DNA from: Marsupella aquatica | Lineage: Eukaryota > Marchantiophyta | Length of the DNA stretch: 64,000 nucleotides | Assembly (NCBI GenBank): GCA_973895155.1 | Contig: OZ316898.1 | Span: 3,720,001 to 3,784,000, forward strand | Direction: 5' to 3' | Part shown: positions 35,834 to 48,921 of the stretch, piece by piece | How positions within the stretch are numbered: the stretch's first letter is position 1 | How the letters are laid out: each line of letters opens with the position of its first letter | Translations under genes and position numbers: made by a program | The notes under the pieces: model-generated | Told to the model about the DNA's origin: nothing | What the model saw: the letters and a program-made list of their open reading frames with translations, nothing else | Databases searched by the model: none

Positions 35834-36519
35834 TAGGGGGTCCACGAACTAATTTACATTTAAACAACGGGCACTTGTACTATGGTTCATATTTTTCAAG
35901 AACTCAGAAAAAATATTTCTAAGGATGTGAGGGTGCTACTATAGGAAGTGAGAGGGAGAGTCTACAGTGTGGTAGGTCTACTATTCACCTAGACAAATGA
36001 ATACTGGCCGGTTATAGTGGCAGCTGTAAGTTAACAGAACAGCTTCACAAACGAGAAGAACCTGGGGCATGGCAGCGCCCTCAATGTCGATTGCACGCGC
36101 TCCTGGGGAGGAAACAGTAAGTAAACAGGAGGAGAGAGGATTGGGAGATTTGGCGAGCAACACGAAGAGTAGATCAAGAGATCTGCAGAGTGAACGAACA
36201 GTGAAGGTGACTAGGCGGAGGCAGGGGTAGCCTGGGAGATGATGAGGAGATCTCACCAGGACCCACATTGGCGCAGCGTATCTATACAGCCCATCCGTCC
36301 CCTCGCCCCCTTTCCTCGTCTCTTCGCCCTCCTCCTCTAAAAGGCATGTGCTATAATACTGTTGCAAAGGCCTGAGCGATGTGAGGACAATCGGAGAATC
36401 CACGATCGGCCGAACAAAACAGGACACTGAGTGGGAAAGCAAGGGCAAGACTAGAAGAGTGGAAGCTCCCGAAAGCGAGGGGAGACGAGTTGAGTTGAGA
36501 GCGAGTGACATAAAGAGAG
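35834..36519. other. Unassigned, upstream of the AP2/ERF gene
   Basis: No gene recognised. The 176-residue minus-strand frame at 35981-36511 has no known motif. Distal promoter elements may lie here but none is clear. Confidence 0.4.
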
Positions 36520-37282
36520 AACACAGAACAGCGTAAAGCAGTTCTACACGCGCCTGGGTGGACCCACCATATCTTCGAAGGATTCCTTATGAGGATTTAC
36601 AGTGTACCGTGTTCTTATTTCCGTCGTCATGGCTCATGGCCTCCTGGCTCATACAAAAGCCCAACATTGGCATTAGCCAAAGCAGACCAAGTAGTGTCTC
36701 CACAGCAGCCATTTCTCCTCCCTCCACTTCTCCCTCTTCCTCTCCTCCTCCTCCTCCTCTCTTCTCTGTTCCCTCTACATGTGTAGTGGAGATAGATACA
36801 TAGATCTGTCCCGCCTTCTCCCCTTTGCGACTTACTACAATCTGCGAGCTCACACGCGCGCACGAGTGGCAAGCCGGGGCCAGCACAGGAATGAACCACA
36901 ACTACAACTACAACTACTCACTTTAATCCCGAGCAGCCAGAGTTGCTGCGTGCCTGGGCTTGTTTTGCCGGCAGGGTGTGAAAGTCAGAGTTTGAGAAAG
37001 AGAGGGAGAGGGAGAGAGAGGAGAGGAAATTGAGGTTGAATCTCGTGATTTTGTTGAGCTTCGCCAGTCAAAGAGCCAGTGACGTTTTAGATATCCACGG
37101 TGGTCGTCGAGGGTGTCGTAATCAAATTCGGTCTCTAGGTTTGCTTTTTGGTGCCAATCAATCCATTCCATTGCGTCCATTGAGGGCTTTGATCGAGAGA
37201 CAGGGGTTGCATTTGAGAGAAAGATAGATCGACGCATCCGCATTAGTAGAAGAGCACAAAAACTGATCAGTGGAGGGCATCC
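36520..37282 (+). promoter_or_regulatory. Probable promoter and 5' leader of the AP2/ERF gene
   Basis: The stretch before the ATG has a long pyrimidine tract (36717-36778, CCTCCTCCTC-rich) and a purine tract (36994-37028, GAGAGGGAGA-rich), typical of plant core promoters and leaders. No clear TATA box was found. The transcription start is unknown. Confidence 0.45.
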
Positions 37283-38428
37283 ATGGTCGACAAAAAGAGA
37301 GAGAGGTCGCCCAACGCCGAGCACAAGCGGGGGGCGTCGCTTTTGGCACCGATCACACCGGAGGCAGCAGCAGGGGCGAGCAAGAAGAGCGCGAGGTACA
37401 GAGGAGTGCGAATGAGAGCCTGGGGCAAATGGGTTTCGGAGATCAGAGAGCCGAATAAGCGTTCCCGGATATGGCTGGGGTCGTTTCCCAACCCAAAGAT
37501 GGCAGCTAGGGCCTATGACGCAGCACTCCTCTGCCTCAGAGGCCCCAATGCCATCTTCAACTTCCCAGGGGAATCTTCTACTCTGATGCCAATTCTGTTG
37601 GCCACGGTTGAGGTGGAAATCCCCAATTTTGACAAGGGGGAGCGATTCAATCTGTCCCACAAGGACATCCAGGCTGTCGCAGCAGCTGCTGCAGCCGCTT
37701 TCTTCCCTGGCGAGGAACAGCCCTGCTCCTTCAAGGGTGGCGAGGAAGAAGACGAGGACCTTGACGATGAGGACCTTGAAGGCCACCTCCTCCCAGAAGC
37801 GCGCCGACTGCTCCGCAAAACCGATTCTGCTCTGGATGCAGGGTATGCGCACCATGACTGGGATTCATTCAATGCAAGCTCTTTTGATGACAATTGCTCT
37901 AATGGGGACGACTCCTCAGAATATGGTGGTGATGCGGGCAGTAATTGCGGGGGCTTTGAGAAGGTGCTCAATCTGCACCAGCAACGGCTCAAGCAGCAGC
38001 AAAAGAGGCAGAAGCTCGAGGACGAGTATCGGATCGGTGGGGCAAAGCAGCCCAAGGAGGAGGAGCAGCAGCAGGAGACTCGATCAGGAGCAGAGGCTGT
38101 TGTCTTTCCAAAGCCCGCGCCGCTGGAGGACAATAGCAGGAACTGGAGGAGCTTCAATAGCAGCAACACAACAATAGCAGCAGCAGGAGTAGCCACTGGA
38201 GGGTTGCAAGTAACAGCAGCGGAGGAGCATCATCATCACGGGCTTCGCAGTCCAGGGTTCGCACAGGAAATGACTCTAGCAATGCTTCTGAGATGGGACC
38301 CCGCCCAGGAGGATTTTTCTCTGACGGGGTGGAATTTCTGCAACAATAGCAACAATGTCACTTGTGATGAAGTCGATGACTCGCAGGTGGACATTCCTTG
38401 GGATCTCCCCCTCTGGAGCTTCCCTTGA
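37283..38428 (+). CDS. DREB-type AP2/ERF transcription factor, intronless
   Basis: A 381-residue protein that should bind DRE/GCC-type promoter elements in the nucleus. One AP2 domain covers residues about 38-96, with [19 protein letters not shown], then [19 protein letters not shown]. Valine at domain position 14 and glutamate at 19 (V51, E56) are the DREB signature. A basic stretch at residues 4-16 may act as nuclear signal. After the domain come an Ala run (131-139), an acidic region (154-165), Gln-rich segments (232-240, 259-264), four His (316-319) and a C-terminal PLWSFP (376-381), similar to the LWSY-type end of some DREB/CBF proteins. The low-complexity acidic and Gln-rich parts suggest an activator. 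The ATG is followed by G. No stop or frameshift is present. The exact subgroup cannot be decided by eye. Confidence 0.93.
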   Translation: MVDKKRERSPNAEHKRGASLLAPITPEAAAGASKKSARYRGVRMRAWGKWVSEIREPNKRSRIWLGSFPNPKMAARAYDAALLCLRGPNAIFNFPGESSTLMPILLATVEVEIPNFDKGERFNLSHKDIQAVAAAAAAAFFPGEEQPCSFKGGEEEDEDLDDEDLEGHLLPEARRLLRKTDSALDAGYAHHDWDSFNASSFDDNCSNGDDSSEYGGDAGSNCGGFEKVLNLHQQRLKQQQKRQKLEDEYRIGGAKQPKEEEQQQETRSGAEAVVFPKPAPLEDNSRNWRSFNSSNTTIAAAGVATGGLQVTAAEEHHHHGLRSPGFAQEMTLAMLLRWDPAQEDFSLTGWNFCNNSNNVTCDEVDDSQVDIPWDLPLWSFP

Positions 38429-41400
38429 ATATACCAGGACACACACCATCATTTACACCATGACACTCACACCCATACAGGGCGTGAGTGATAGAGATCA
38501 CATTATACAGCACTTCCGGGGAAAGAAGGGGTTGGATGAGTTGAGCAAATTAATTCCAGACAGGGAGGAACACAGGGAGACGAAAATCGTGCGGCCATAA
38601 TAGTAGGTCGGAAGATTTTCTCGATCCATCCATCGATCTACAAGCCCTTTACTCATTCATTTATTCATTCATCATCACGTCAGTCGACAAAGACGGACAA
38701 TAGGTGGCCCAATTGGATTGTCCAAGCCCAGAGAGTGGGTTATCGATCGGGCATGGGGTTAACCAACCGAGCAGACAGGTGCAGACTGTTAAGGTGTTGA
38801 TGAGCCATAGCCACAGCGGTGAAATCTGTGAAGGGATCAATCAGCATTGGGGTAGGATCATCGATCGGTTGACCTAATGCGTCCGGCGGGCGGGTTGACC
38901 GGCTGATTCCTCATCATCGTCAAGCTCTGAAAGGCAAAACTAGTACAGAACTGGAGAAACTCCGAACACCAGTACTTCATTTCCGAAACGCCGGTCTGCT
39001 GGGGACGCCAGGTGCTACTGGGCTGGGGTGGCTGTATACATAATGTGACCGAAACAACAACGATTTTTTCATTCCCCCATTTCTGAACACACTCGTTGCA
39101 GACCACGTTTCTCCAAACGCACGAGTACTCATGGAAGGAGTGGAGGGAGGGAGTGTAAGTACTTTGGGCTTGTAGGAAGGCATTTATCTGAGGAGTTCTG
39201 TACTCCCCAACTGAACTGAGGGCCATGTATTGCATCAGTCACTCAAGGTGGCATCTATTGGCTGTGGAGATCTCAGTTGGCAGTTTTGTAGGGAAAACTT
39301 TTCACGGCACGCTGGCACGCAGGCAGGCAAACTCCCAATCTCAGCAGCTTTCATTGCCGAGAGATTGCAGGACCTCGTCGATTGTGACAGACTAGTAGAG
39401 AAGCAGCAATTGAATTGAGTATTCAATCTAGCTGAATTTAGTGGTACCAGGAGCCCTGGCCGGATACGGAAACCGTCCACTTGAGGAAACATTTTTTGTA
39501 ATCTCGCTCGCACTTCGAGCTGTATAAATATGGAGAATTTACCATCACAAACTCTGCTCTATGCTAAGTCTGCCAACGTTGTGATTGGCTTGATGTAGGT
39601 CCCAACATTTTTGGTTTGCTTGTAGTGATTTGATTATTCGATCTGCTGATTGTCATGACTGTTCTAAATGACCTTTCCATCAACCTCACCGCAGGTGGCT
39701 TGTGAAAGGGAGAGGTGAGACCATTCCCTTCATTGTAGCATAATTATACCTCAACTGTCAGCTTCAATTTCAAATTCTTTGTCATTAATAGGGGATTCGA
39801 AGCTCAACTTCGACCCTTCAGACACAGAAATGTACCATTGATTCCTAAAAGTTTGGAGAAGCGCGACTGATGAATTGACCACCCCTTCATTGGTGGTCCC
39901 CCACCAGGACCCTGAGACGAACAGACTACAAATTTAAAAATTGCCCAGCATGGAGTGCTGTCCATTAATCGTGCTACCTGCCCTGTGTATAAAGTTCACA
40001 TTTGCCACATAATTCCTTGTGTGCCTACAACATGCTAGTAAGATCCTTATTTTACGAACTTAACGCCACCACAGCCTCCACTTTCGTAAGTCAACCCATG
40101 GCAGGGTCAGCGATCAAGCCAATTGATGTTCGTTCTCATGACCTTGGCGATGCCAGCCAGCTCAACCCTTTACCAAGCTTCTTATTTTAAATATTAAACT
40201 TGGATCTTCAAGGCAAACTTCACAGAGGTAAATTTCCAAGTTCTTAGTCCAGCAGACAGTAGTCGTACTGGTCATGAAATGTCTTTTGACTACCGTAGCT
40301 TCGTTGATTTCTCAATTTTGTCTGCCTAATCGCTTTCGTTATCAGCTGCTCTGTTTCCAATGATTTTCTCGTGATCACATATCCTTCGTTCAGCGGTAAA
40401 ATTGGTCAAAGGGTTTGAGTAGGGCGAAAGAAATCGTGCCACTGGTTGGCTTACGGATAACAAACCCTTACCGTATTGTCAGTCAGTTGCTCAAAGGGAT
40501 AAGATCAGTGGCTTCGAGGAAATTCGATACCCATCTACTAAGTCCTCTTTCAGGTCATCATCGTGGTCTTGAAAGTTGAAAAGCAAGCAGACCGCAATGC
40601 TCAGTCTGTTGATTTTCTCCTATTCACGACCATTTGAACTCCGCCACTTCTCTGATCAATAACGGCGAGCCTCAATTGCAAGGTCCCATGCAATGCACAA
40701 GCAGGTACAGAGATGGTAACGTTGGGCTTCCGATAGTCATCCTCGACTCCATCAGCCATCAATCGAGGACGGCGTATAAACAGATTTAGCAAGGTGAGAT
40801 TTGTAACCTGACAGAGAGAGGTCCGTGGTCAGATGTCCCTAAACTTGCCCGTAAAGAAAAAGTCGGGTATATGACGGGAAAGCTGCAGTAACAAGCTCTC
40901 CATCATTCAATTTCAGCATTTCAATGACGCTGATACGGAAGGTGGTCTGACTGCCCACCTCAGATCATGCTTTATTAGGTGAGTGAGGAGTTTAATGCCA
41001 TTTTGTAGTTGAGCAATTCAGTCAGAAAAGGATTCGACTGGAGCTCCAAGAACATTTATAAACACGAGACATAAGACACGAGACATAAGGCATGTGGGTC
41101 CAACTGAGGCATGAATCCAGCTTTTGTACCAAACCCTTAAGACAAACCTTTGAATATGTACAAAAATGAAGAAGCCAGATAAACCACTCTCTAAATCTGG
41201 AACGAAAATTCCTTCCAGATGCTTTTGCTTGTGTCACTCTTTTTTGAAAGAATATTTGAGCAACGATAGCAAAACACGGGATCCACAGAATTCTCTTAGA
41301 GGTTCTCTTAGACAGTAATGTTTGAAACTAGCATTATGAACAAATCGAAGTCCTGAAAGTCTAACCTCTTTTTAAATTGAATTTCTGGGTTTGCACATTC

Positions 41401-42889
41401 TGAAAAGATGTTACAGAAGGGAGAAACCTTTTCTTCTTTTTTAGAAATGAAAAGGAAAACCTTTAGGATCCAAAAATGTCTTGAGAGTTTAGTCAATCCA
41501 AGAGGAAAGCTGATTCAAGGCCCATAAGTCGGATTCACTATAAGCTAAAATCAACACATCTTTCATTAAGGAATTTTGTATCTCCCACCTAAACATTTGT
41601 GCTAAGAACACAATCACGGGATCATTGCCAGTTGTTGTTTGACATAATTATGAAAGGTCTTACACAGAGGCTCATTAAAAGGTAATGAGATAAGGTTAAT
41701 TCCACAATCACTCCTGTCGTTGGTTTATTGGAGAGAATATACTTCAAGGCGTGCTCAAATACTGTGACAAGAAGTAATCAATGTAATTAGTAGAGTAGGA
41801 AATTTGAGATTGCTGAATATTCATCATATTAATTCTGGCTATTCTCCAAATTGTAAGACTCCCTAATATCTCGTTTGTCCACCACCTGCTAGAGGCAAGG
41901 GCAGGTGGGGGGCATGCCTTAAAATACCAATTGCAGGTAGTTGTCCCATCCCGTGGGCTGGCCATTTGGTACCTGGGATTTTTTGTTCCAGCACTTAAAA
42001 TATCCCATTGTAGGCGAAAAAAAAATTCAAATACCAATGCCATACATGTGTCACTTGTAGGCTTTAATTACGACATTAGATGGGGACCATTAGATCATCG
42101 CACTCTACACTATTGGATCGATGTTTTTAAATTTGTTTTCTAAGTCTCCAGGTCTCCATTTTGAGTTTGCTGTTTGTCCTATCTGGACCCCTTTTACTTT
42201 TTACTCCACTGTACTTTGTTCTTCGCCTTTAATAACATACTCTCCCAATTTAAAATCATGGTATTCCGTTTACACAAACCTCCCGTGTCTATCCCCCACG
42301 ACCTTTGAATATCATATCACTTTCTGTCGATTACCGTGCTTGATTTTCACTCCTGAGAAACATCCGTCGCACCAGCGAAAATCGAGCACACCAATCGAAT
42401 CATCGCTCCCTCTCTCTCTCGCCTCTGCTCGTTCTGCCGATATCCTTGCTTGATTTTCGCTCCTCCTGCTTCAGCAACAGTACCGGATCCTACATTGTGG
42501 CTCTGTTGCATTTCGGTTTTTTTTCTGGAGCAAGGTTTTTTTCTGGAGCCACCCCAGATATCATTCCCTACTGTACCTTCTTTTGGTAGCTAGACGTGGC
42601 TCAGTGCTGCAACTCTGCGAGTGAAGCTTTTTTCCGCAGTCATGCTGCAGCAGCGCATGACACTTCACAGTTCGCACATCAATCTACGTAGCTGATCCTC
42701 AAGTTTAGGGTTGTTGGTGTGCGGAAAGGAACATGTTGACCGGAACTGTCAGGAGCTCATCGGAGGGAGCAAAAGTATCCTCGGGCAGCACGGATGGATG
42801 GGGGGGTATGGATGGGGCGAAACTGCGGAAGGATTCATCGATTTCTGGCTTTCCAGAATTATGATCCATGCCCTCACGGCTACAGTAAA
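38429..42889. other. 3' flank of AP2/ERF gene and unassigned DNA
   Basis: The first few hundred bases should hold the 3' UTR. An ATTC-rich microsatellite is at about 38652-38675. A TATAAATA box with no gene behind it is near 39523. Frames on both strands are short and unrecognised. Confidence 0.45.
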
Positions 42890-43640
42890 GTCTGGTCCAC
42901 GCCGACTTGGTACTTTCTGGATCTGCGTCACAGTCCCGCCCTCGCTTTGGTTGAAGCCTGGAACTCTGGAAGCTGTGTAAAGGCCACGGCGTCACGTAGT
43001 TGGGAAGAGCGATTCACGCAGACTACGGTAGGGACTTTCTGAATCAGCGTCATGCTCGAAGCCTAGCTTTGGTTGAAGCCTGGAAGCCTGAATGCTTTGT
43101 AGAGGCCACGGCGTCACGCAGTCGGGGAGGGGAGGAGGAGATTCACGCAGACTGCGCATGCACTTTCTGAATCTGCGTCATACTCGAGCCCGAGCTTTGG
43201 TTGGAGCCTGGAACTCTAGTAAAGCTCACGGCCTCACGCGGTCAGGAAGAGAGCGGAGGAGATTCACGCAGAATTGGCACTTTCTGTACGTGCGTCATAC
43301 TGGAGCCCTAGCTTTGGTTGAAGCCTGGAACTCTGGTAAAGCTCGCGGCGTCACGCGGTAGGATCGGGAGAGGACGAGATTGCGCACACTAGGCAATTTC
43401 TGAATGTGCGTCTAGCGGAGCACGAGCTTTGGTTGGAGCCCGGAACTCTGGTAAACCCCTTGCGTCACGCGGTCGGGAAGAGGGAGGAGGAGATTAACGC
43501 AGAAATAGCACTTTTCGTCACATTCGACTATTCGAGTTCGAGCCCGAGCTTGGTTGAAGCCTGGAATGGAAGTCTGGATTCTGGAAGCTTTGTAATTTGT
43601 AAAGGTCACGGAGTCTTCACGCCGTCGGGAAGTGGGAAGA
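42890..43640 (+). repeat. Minisatellite, about 115-128 bp unit, six copies
   Basis: The anchor CTTTGGTTGAAGCCTGGA, or a near match, starts at 42945, 43067, 43195, 43312, 43427 and 43548, giving spacings of 115-128 bp. Each unit also has ACTTTCTGAATCTGCGTCA, CACGGCGTCACGCGGTC and GAGATTCACGCAGA. GC-rich and CpG-rich. Plus frames through it are repetitive and shift between units, so I do not call a gene. Confidence 0.9.
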
Positions 43641-45017
43641 GGATATTCAATAGGAGGAGGGCCGGAGGGGGGGCAACGCTCGATCACGTACTGGCGTGCC
43701 AGCCAGCGCGAGCTGCTCGAGGGCGGGCGATTATTCCTTTCCATGCACACTTGCACACATCCCCTTCCGGTCAACATTGATGCGTTCGTTCATTCGCTCA
43801 TTGATTCGTTTCGTTTGTTCCGCATTGATTGCCGCATCTCAAACAGTATTCTCATCTCGTTTCATGTGTTCCTTCATTCGTGCATTCCTCCTTTTCCAAT
43901 CTTTTGTGCTCTTTTCAATTAGTTAATTAATTAGTTTGGAACAGTCAGCGACAGACCAACGATTCTTTGGCGCACAGTCGAGGAAGTCAACCAAATCTGA
44001 AAATGCAGCCAGCCAAATCGTACCGAACCACATCAGCAGCAAACAGCCATCATGCTTCATGCTTGCTCGCTTTCTCATCAGTAAGTAAAAGCTGCTCCCT
44101 CTTGCCCCCAAAGTATCGGTTGTACACCGCTCACCCCAAAATAGTGTTGCTGACATTCTTTACGAACTACATACAAAAACTGAGCACCCATGAATTACTA
44201 CTGCCAAACAATTCCCCTAAACTGCAGTTTTTTAAAACATTTTTTCTCACAAGCTGACAACTGGGATACCCCAGGTGCATTGATTGTTGAAATATGTACG
44301 GGACCAAGTACAAATGCACGAATTATGAGAAAACTTTTCCTAGTTTTCTTTTCAATTCTGAGGTGTATGCTTGATGGACCCTGCCAAAAGAAATTTAGGT
44401 GATAGTCCTCATGAAACTTTTGTGACAAACTAGACTCCCTTTTACATTTTTGTGTCAAATGTTCTTATAAAGTTCTTATAAAGAATTTTAGCTTGATATT
44501 ACCATCAGTAAGAGCTACTCTTAAGTTTAGAGTCAAACCATGTCTAATGACAAACTACACCATTGGGAACTGCAGAGTAATGGTGGTTGTTTCTTGAATT
44601 GCAAGTTTCTAAATGAAAACAATATGGTTCATGTCTTCAGGTTTGAATTTCATCTTTAGGTTGTTTCACAAAACCTATGCAGAGAGTTTGCATGATGTTC
44701 CCACGTTTCTCTTTGTTCTTTTTTTCAAAGTATGGAATGAATCCTCTCTAATCTTGGCCATTGGTCCCTAATGCAACAATTAAAAATTGTCTCCTCACAA
44801 CTAGACCCCAAACTTGTCTAAGTGTGGAAAAAACCAAGGATCTTTCACTCTCTTGGTTGTTTTTCCCTTGTGGCAACTTTCAAAAATTGTCTAAGTGTGA
44901 AAAATAGACACCATGAACTCAATCATAATGGGAAAGTTTTGCTAGCCTGCAAGAACTAGACTGAATTTTTAGACTAAATCTTGTACGAACACACCATCTT
45001 GTTGCGCACTATAATCA
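43641..45017. other. Unassigned intergenic DNA
   Basis: No gene recognised. ATTCG/CATTC pieces recur at 43775-43900. Confidence 0.5.
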
Positions 45018-45310
45018 TGTCAAGCATAAACGTACTCTATAATCATGTGAAAGACATAATCCATTATGTCTTTAAGCATAGACGTATGCCCGGTGGACTG
45101 TGACGCAACATGCAATGCATTGTGGTGGGAATGTACGGTTTACCATGCATTTAGGCACCACATAAGAACCATGTGTATGGAAACTATGTTGGGGGCCCAG
45201 TTGGTAACAACATTTTTGTGGAGGGCCTAGTTTGTAACAAAACTTTAGTAGGGGTATGTCACATAAATTTGTTTTGGGAAGGGTCCCATCAAGCATAAAT
45301 ATACCTCTTT
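45018..45310 (+). repeat. Dispersed repeat, copy 2
   Basis: Second copy of the repeat at 1346-1600, same orientation. It has the perfect inverted pair AAGACATAAT / ATTATGTCTT separated by CC, and about 40 extra bases including a partial duplication of the GTAACAAAACTTT block. Confidence 0.7.
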
Positions 45311-47335
45311 TCAAATCACTTCACTTCACTATCTTTTCAATTTTCTAAGCACAAGTAACAAAACTTTGCTTTGTTCTAGGGCTTTTAAAATAACAAGGGT
45401 GTGAGTGGGAGCAGATGTTTCTGGCCATGGGCCCTCACTCCATGTAAAAGAAGTGGACCCCCTTGCAATCGGGACCTCTTCCTGTTTACCCCTTGTTATT
45501 TCCATTTTACTATAAAAAGTTCCTTTATTATCAGTAATAATTATAATTATTAAGTTCAAAATGAATTAAAAAACTACCCTTTGAGCCTCTACCCTTGCAA
45601 GAGCTCCCTTGCCCCTCCGTGGAAACTGTTTGCTTGCAGCCTCGCTTGGGAACGGTGACCACACATGCGGCTAGCCCCATCCCCTTGTTGCCACCTGTTG
45701 GGCTATCACCATGCAAGGCTGCTTGTTTGGATGGGCGTAATAGTGGCCTCGCCCTAGTGGTCGGCACCAGCTTTGCTCGATAGAGAGTCGGGTCGGCTTT
45801 GGGATACGGTTGATTGGCACCCATGGCCTGCCTTTGTTGGTGCGCTTTTGGGTTGGTCTTCTTCAGTGGTCCGCATTGGCCTACTGCTGTGGGGGAGCCA
45901 CACTGTCTCCGGGCCCTTCATGGATGGTGTCTCTTCCAGTTTGAGGTTCTTAATTTTTGGCATCCTCCTCTCTTTGCGTTGTGTTTCTCTTTTATGCCTC
46001 TTCATCTCTATTTTGGCCCTTTCTTTGTCATAGCATTGCTTCTTGGATGGAGTTTCATTGTTTGTGCATGTGGCTGCAAACGCGCTGTTGCCTCCGCCTC
46101 CTCATCAGGCTCCTCATCCCCAACATCATCCCTTGTCCACTCTCACCCGCGGCTGTCATGTGGATGATGTGGACTCCTGGATCCCCTGGGCCCCCACTTC
46201 TGCTAAAATACTTGCACCCCCCTCCTCCTTGTTATTATTTTTTATCAATCATGTTTATCCTTGTTACTTAGAAAATTGATGATTTGAGCAATAGTTTGGA
46301 TCCTTTAGTCCATTATATATTACCAATTTCAAAGATTATAATTATGCTTCATTAGTTACAATACAACTACATTTCATTAGAATGTGCATCATAGCTAGAG
46401 AAATGACAAACCCAGAGCACCAAGCAAGAGAGACAAAGCTAGGGAAACACTGACAAGAGAGAGCCTGACAAGAGTGAGATAGGCGTAAAAAATACCATAA
46501 GCCAAATGAGGGGAGGCATTTAGAGGCAAGGGTTCTGGGTGGGTTTTGGGTCAAAGACTGACTTTGACCCAAATCAAAACGCCTTGAAACACACTTGAGG
46601 GTTGAGTCCACCCACTTGGGACCACATATCAATCAATGTAGGGCCTAGATGTGCTCTCCCTCCAATCCAGTGGCCCGGGTTTGGCCCATTGTGTTTCCTC
46701 TTGAAAAATTCCTAAGCCTTAAACCCCAAACCTCCCAATAAACTCTTTTGTCCACCTGGACCTAAAACCTACAGGCCCATAAGGAATGAATATTCCATAC
46801 TTGAAGGTGGGTATAGTGTCATATATATATGAAGGTGCATTGGGTATAGTTGACACCTGACCCGCTGATCTGATGACGCTGTCATTATCTATTGGGGCCT
46901 CCCTTTGAGAAATCTAATCCAGGTTGAATATTCAATACACTACAGTGCTTGCATGCCATGTTCACAATAGAAATGCAGGTTGCTGAGTTGTAATTGAATT
47001 CTAAAATCTACCTTAAAATGAATTAAAATGACCCTTGAATCGTTCTCACGTTCGACCCGTATTGCCTTAGAGTAGGGGCCCAGGCTCCTGGGTGAATGAT
47101 GTTTTGGAGACTCTCCCCAATGACCCCTCTCTTTGTGTTCCTGACCTTCCTCTTGGGTCTTCCTGGGGCCTCTTACCCTTCTGTTTGCCTCCCTTTATTG
47201 GGTTGCTTTGCTTTTGGGACCATGTCTCCTGGTTTGGTATTTTTGTTCCTTTGCATTGTTCCCCATTGCTGTATTCTGAGAGGGAGTTAGGATTGCTTGA
47301 AGAGACAATTAATATATGATTCTAACACAGGGTTA
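45311..47335. other. Unassigned intergenic DNA
   Basis: Several overlapping frames between 45531 and 46279 on both strands are open but match nothing I recognise. No strand or frame is clearly preferred. Confidence 0.45.
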
Positions 47336-47760
47336 TGTTAAGTACAATTGAATTACATATAAGAGTTGTTGAGGTTAGATTATTGGAGAGAGTATTATAC
47401 CCTTGTGAGAGCACTTCATTGTGCTCTCTCAGTCTCTCACTCTTGAAAATGCTATTTAAGTATGTGCACAATCGAAAACCAGGAGCTTGCCAGGCTATGG
47501 CAGATGTGCTTGGATTGTGAATAGTGATTCTTCTCTTGGCCATGGACATAGACCAGGTGGGGTGAACCACATATGTGTGTCATTGTTGATTGTTTGATTG
47601 CATACTGGTTCTAAGTGGTGTTGTGTTGCACAACATTGTCTTTTAAACTTGGTTTCAGATTCTTGGGGATTTTTTCATGAGATCAGGTTCTTTTAGGATG
47701 CAACAGTAGTGTGAAGTTTAGAGATGTTGCCATTCTCTTCATTAGAAGGTGACAAGCGTT
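47336..47760 (+). mobile_element. Older copia LTR relic with possible primer site
   Basis: It starts TGTTAAGTACAATTG, contains ATTATACCCTTGTGAGAGCA and a GGACATAGACCAGG..GTGAACCACA segment that resembles the end of the LTR at 59537. TGGTTTCAGA at about 47650 could be a mutated tRNA-Met primer site. Copia element 2 begins at 47761, so it probably inserted into this older element. Confidence 0.5.
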
Positions 47761-48104
47761 TGTTAAGGATTGCTCTTAGTCTTGTGACTCATGGGTTACG
47801 GCATTTAGGCTAACCACAGTTAGGGACTTAGCTGAGGTTGGGTTAGTCGTGTATGACCTTGCATATACCCCCGCATATACCATGGCTAGTGTAAGTCGCT
47901 GGTACGTAGTGCTTGCTCATTGTAACAGAGCAACTTGAGGAAGAGAGAGAGCTTGTGTGTTCGACGACTCTTGAAGTAAAGTTGTTGTGTTTGTGTGGAC
48001 GTAGCCTTGGAGAAGAGGTGAATCGCATATGGATTGTGTTGACTACGTGAGCATGATATGAGTCATGATTGTATTGTCATCAAGGAGGGCATCATAGTTA
48101 AATA
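47761..48104 (+). repeat. 5' LTR of copia element 2
   Basis: It starts TGTTAAGGATTGCTC and is collinear with 59537-59884. The terminal CA has mutated to TA (ATAGTTAAATA against ATAGTTCAACA). Confidence 0.92.
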
Positions 48105-48106
48105 AT

Positions 48107-48118
48107 TGGTATCAAAGC
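48107..48118 (+). other. Primer-binding site, initiator tRNA-Met
   Basis: TGGTATCAAAGC, two bases (AT) after the LTR. One mismatch from the usual TGGTATCAGAGC. Confidence 0.85.
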
Positions 48119-48896
48119 AATCTCGGGATGTGACAATAGGATTTTTCATGACGGTTTTTCCAGCGGTTAGTGTTGGTTGATTTCACGGAGTTTTATCGCA
48201 TCAAACTTGGAGGTGTTGGGCTCAATGGATAGATTGGGAAAGGGCTTTCTAACAGTGCTTTAGAAATCACTGATCAGAGTTTGTGGTGTGGCATAATCAA
48301 AGTTGTTGTCGTTCTGGATTTTTTGTGAAAAGATATTCATGTTCGACGAAGGAGGGACCTGAGATTGTTATCTCGACGGTGTGAGCTTTGCGGTGCGTGA
48401 GGCGCTGCATGCTATAGCTCAAATTGTAGATCGGGTGAAGCTAGTCATTTGGTATCTGGTTTATTCTCGAGGGTGAACCGAGTGCGACGCAACAAGCAAA
48501 AGAGATGTTTCTGGTTTTTCATGCTCATTTTCATGGCTATGGAGATATAGCTAGCCTTGGCTGAAGCGGGTTTCTCAACATCGCGCTTGGCTGGGGGGGA
48601 GAAACGCAAAGTGCTAAGGCTCAACGGAGAGATTGCAGTAAGGTGGTCGTTTTGAGTCCAGGATTGGCACTTGACGTGGGGTAAAGGTGTCACTTGTCTA
48701 CCCAACCATTTATACGTAAAATACTACTCTCCTGTGCATAAACTGTTGATATCGTGTTACGGGGTCGTGGAGGGATGCTATTTGGAGGATTTCCACACCT
48801 AAGGATGAGTATATTTGATTCCGCTCCCGGAAATGTAATTTTTGATCAAGTCTACCGACTAGCCATTCTTTGCTTTTGATCAAGTCCCATGGACTA
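48119..48896 (+). other. Leader of copia element 2, no gene
   Basis: Non-coding. It should be the first part of the leader, before the GC-rich insertion; I could not place the exact junction. Confidence 0.5.
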
Positions 48897-48921
48897 CACC
48901 ACACACACACACACACACACA
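48897..48921. repeat. AC microsatellite
   Basis: About twelve AC dinucleotides in a row. Confidence 0.95.

Noticed and set aside
36923-37855. A 310-codon minus-strand frame overlapping the AP2/ERF gene
   Set aside because: It lies antisense to the AP2 domain coding region and has no recognisable domain; it is explained by the GC-rich composition of the true gene.
37513-38196. A 227-codon Ser/Ala/Leu-rich minus-strand frame
   Set aside because: It is the complement of the Gln-, Ala- and acidic-rich tail of the AP2/ERF gene.
39515-39620. TATAAATA box as a promoter
   Set aside because: No coding region or RNA is recognisable downstream, and such boxes are common in AT-rich DNA.
43092-43780. 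Frames on both strands over the 120-bp minisatellite
   Set aside because: Frames change from unit to unit and no conserved protein emerges.
45531-46279. Several frames of 62-117 codons on both strands
   Set aside because: No motif, and no strand is favoured; they could be part of a decayed element but nothing supports a product.
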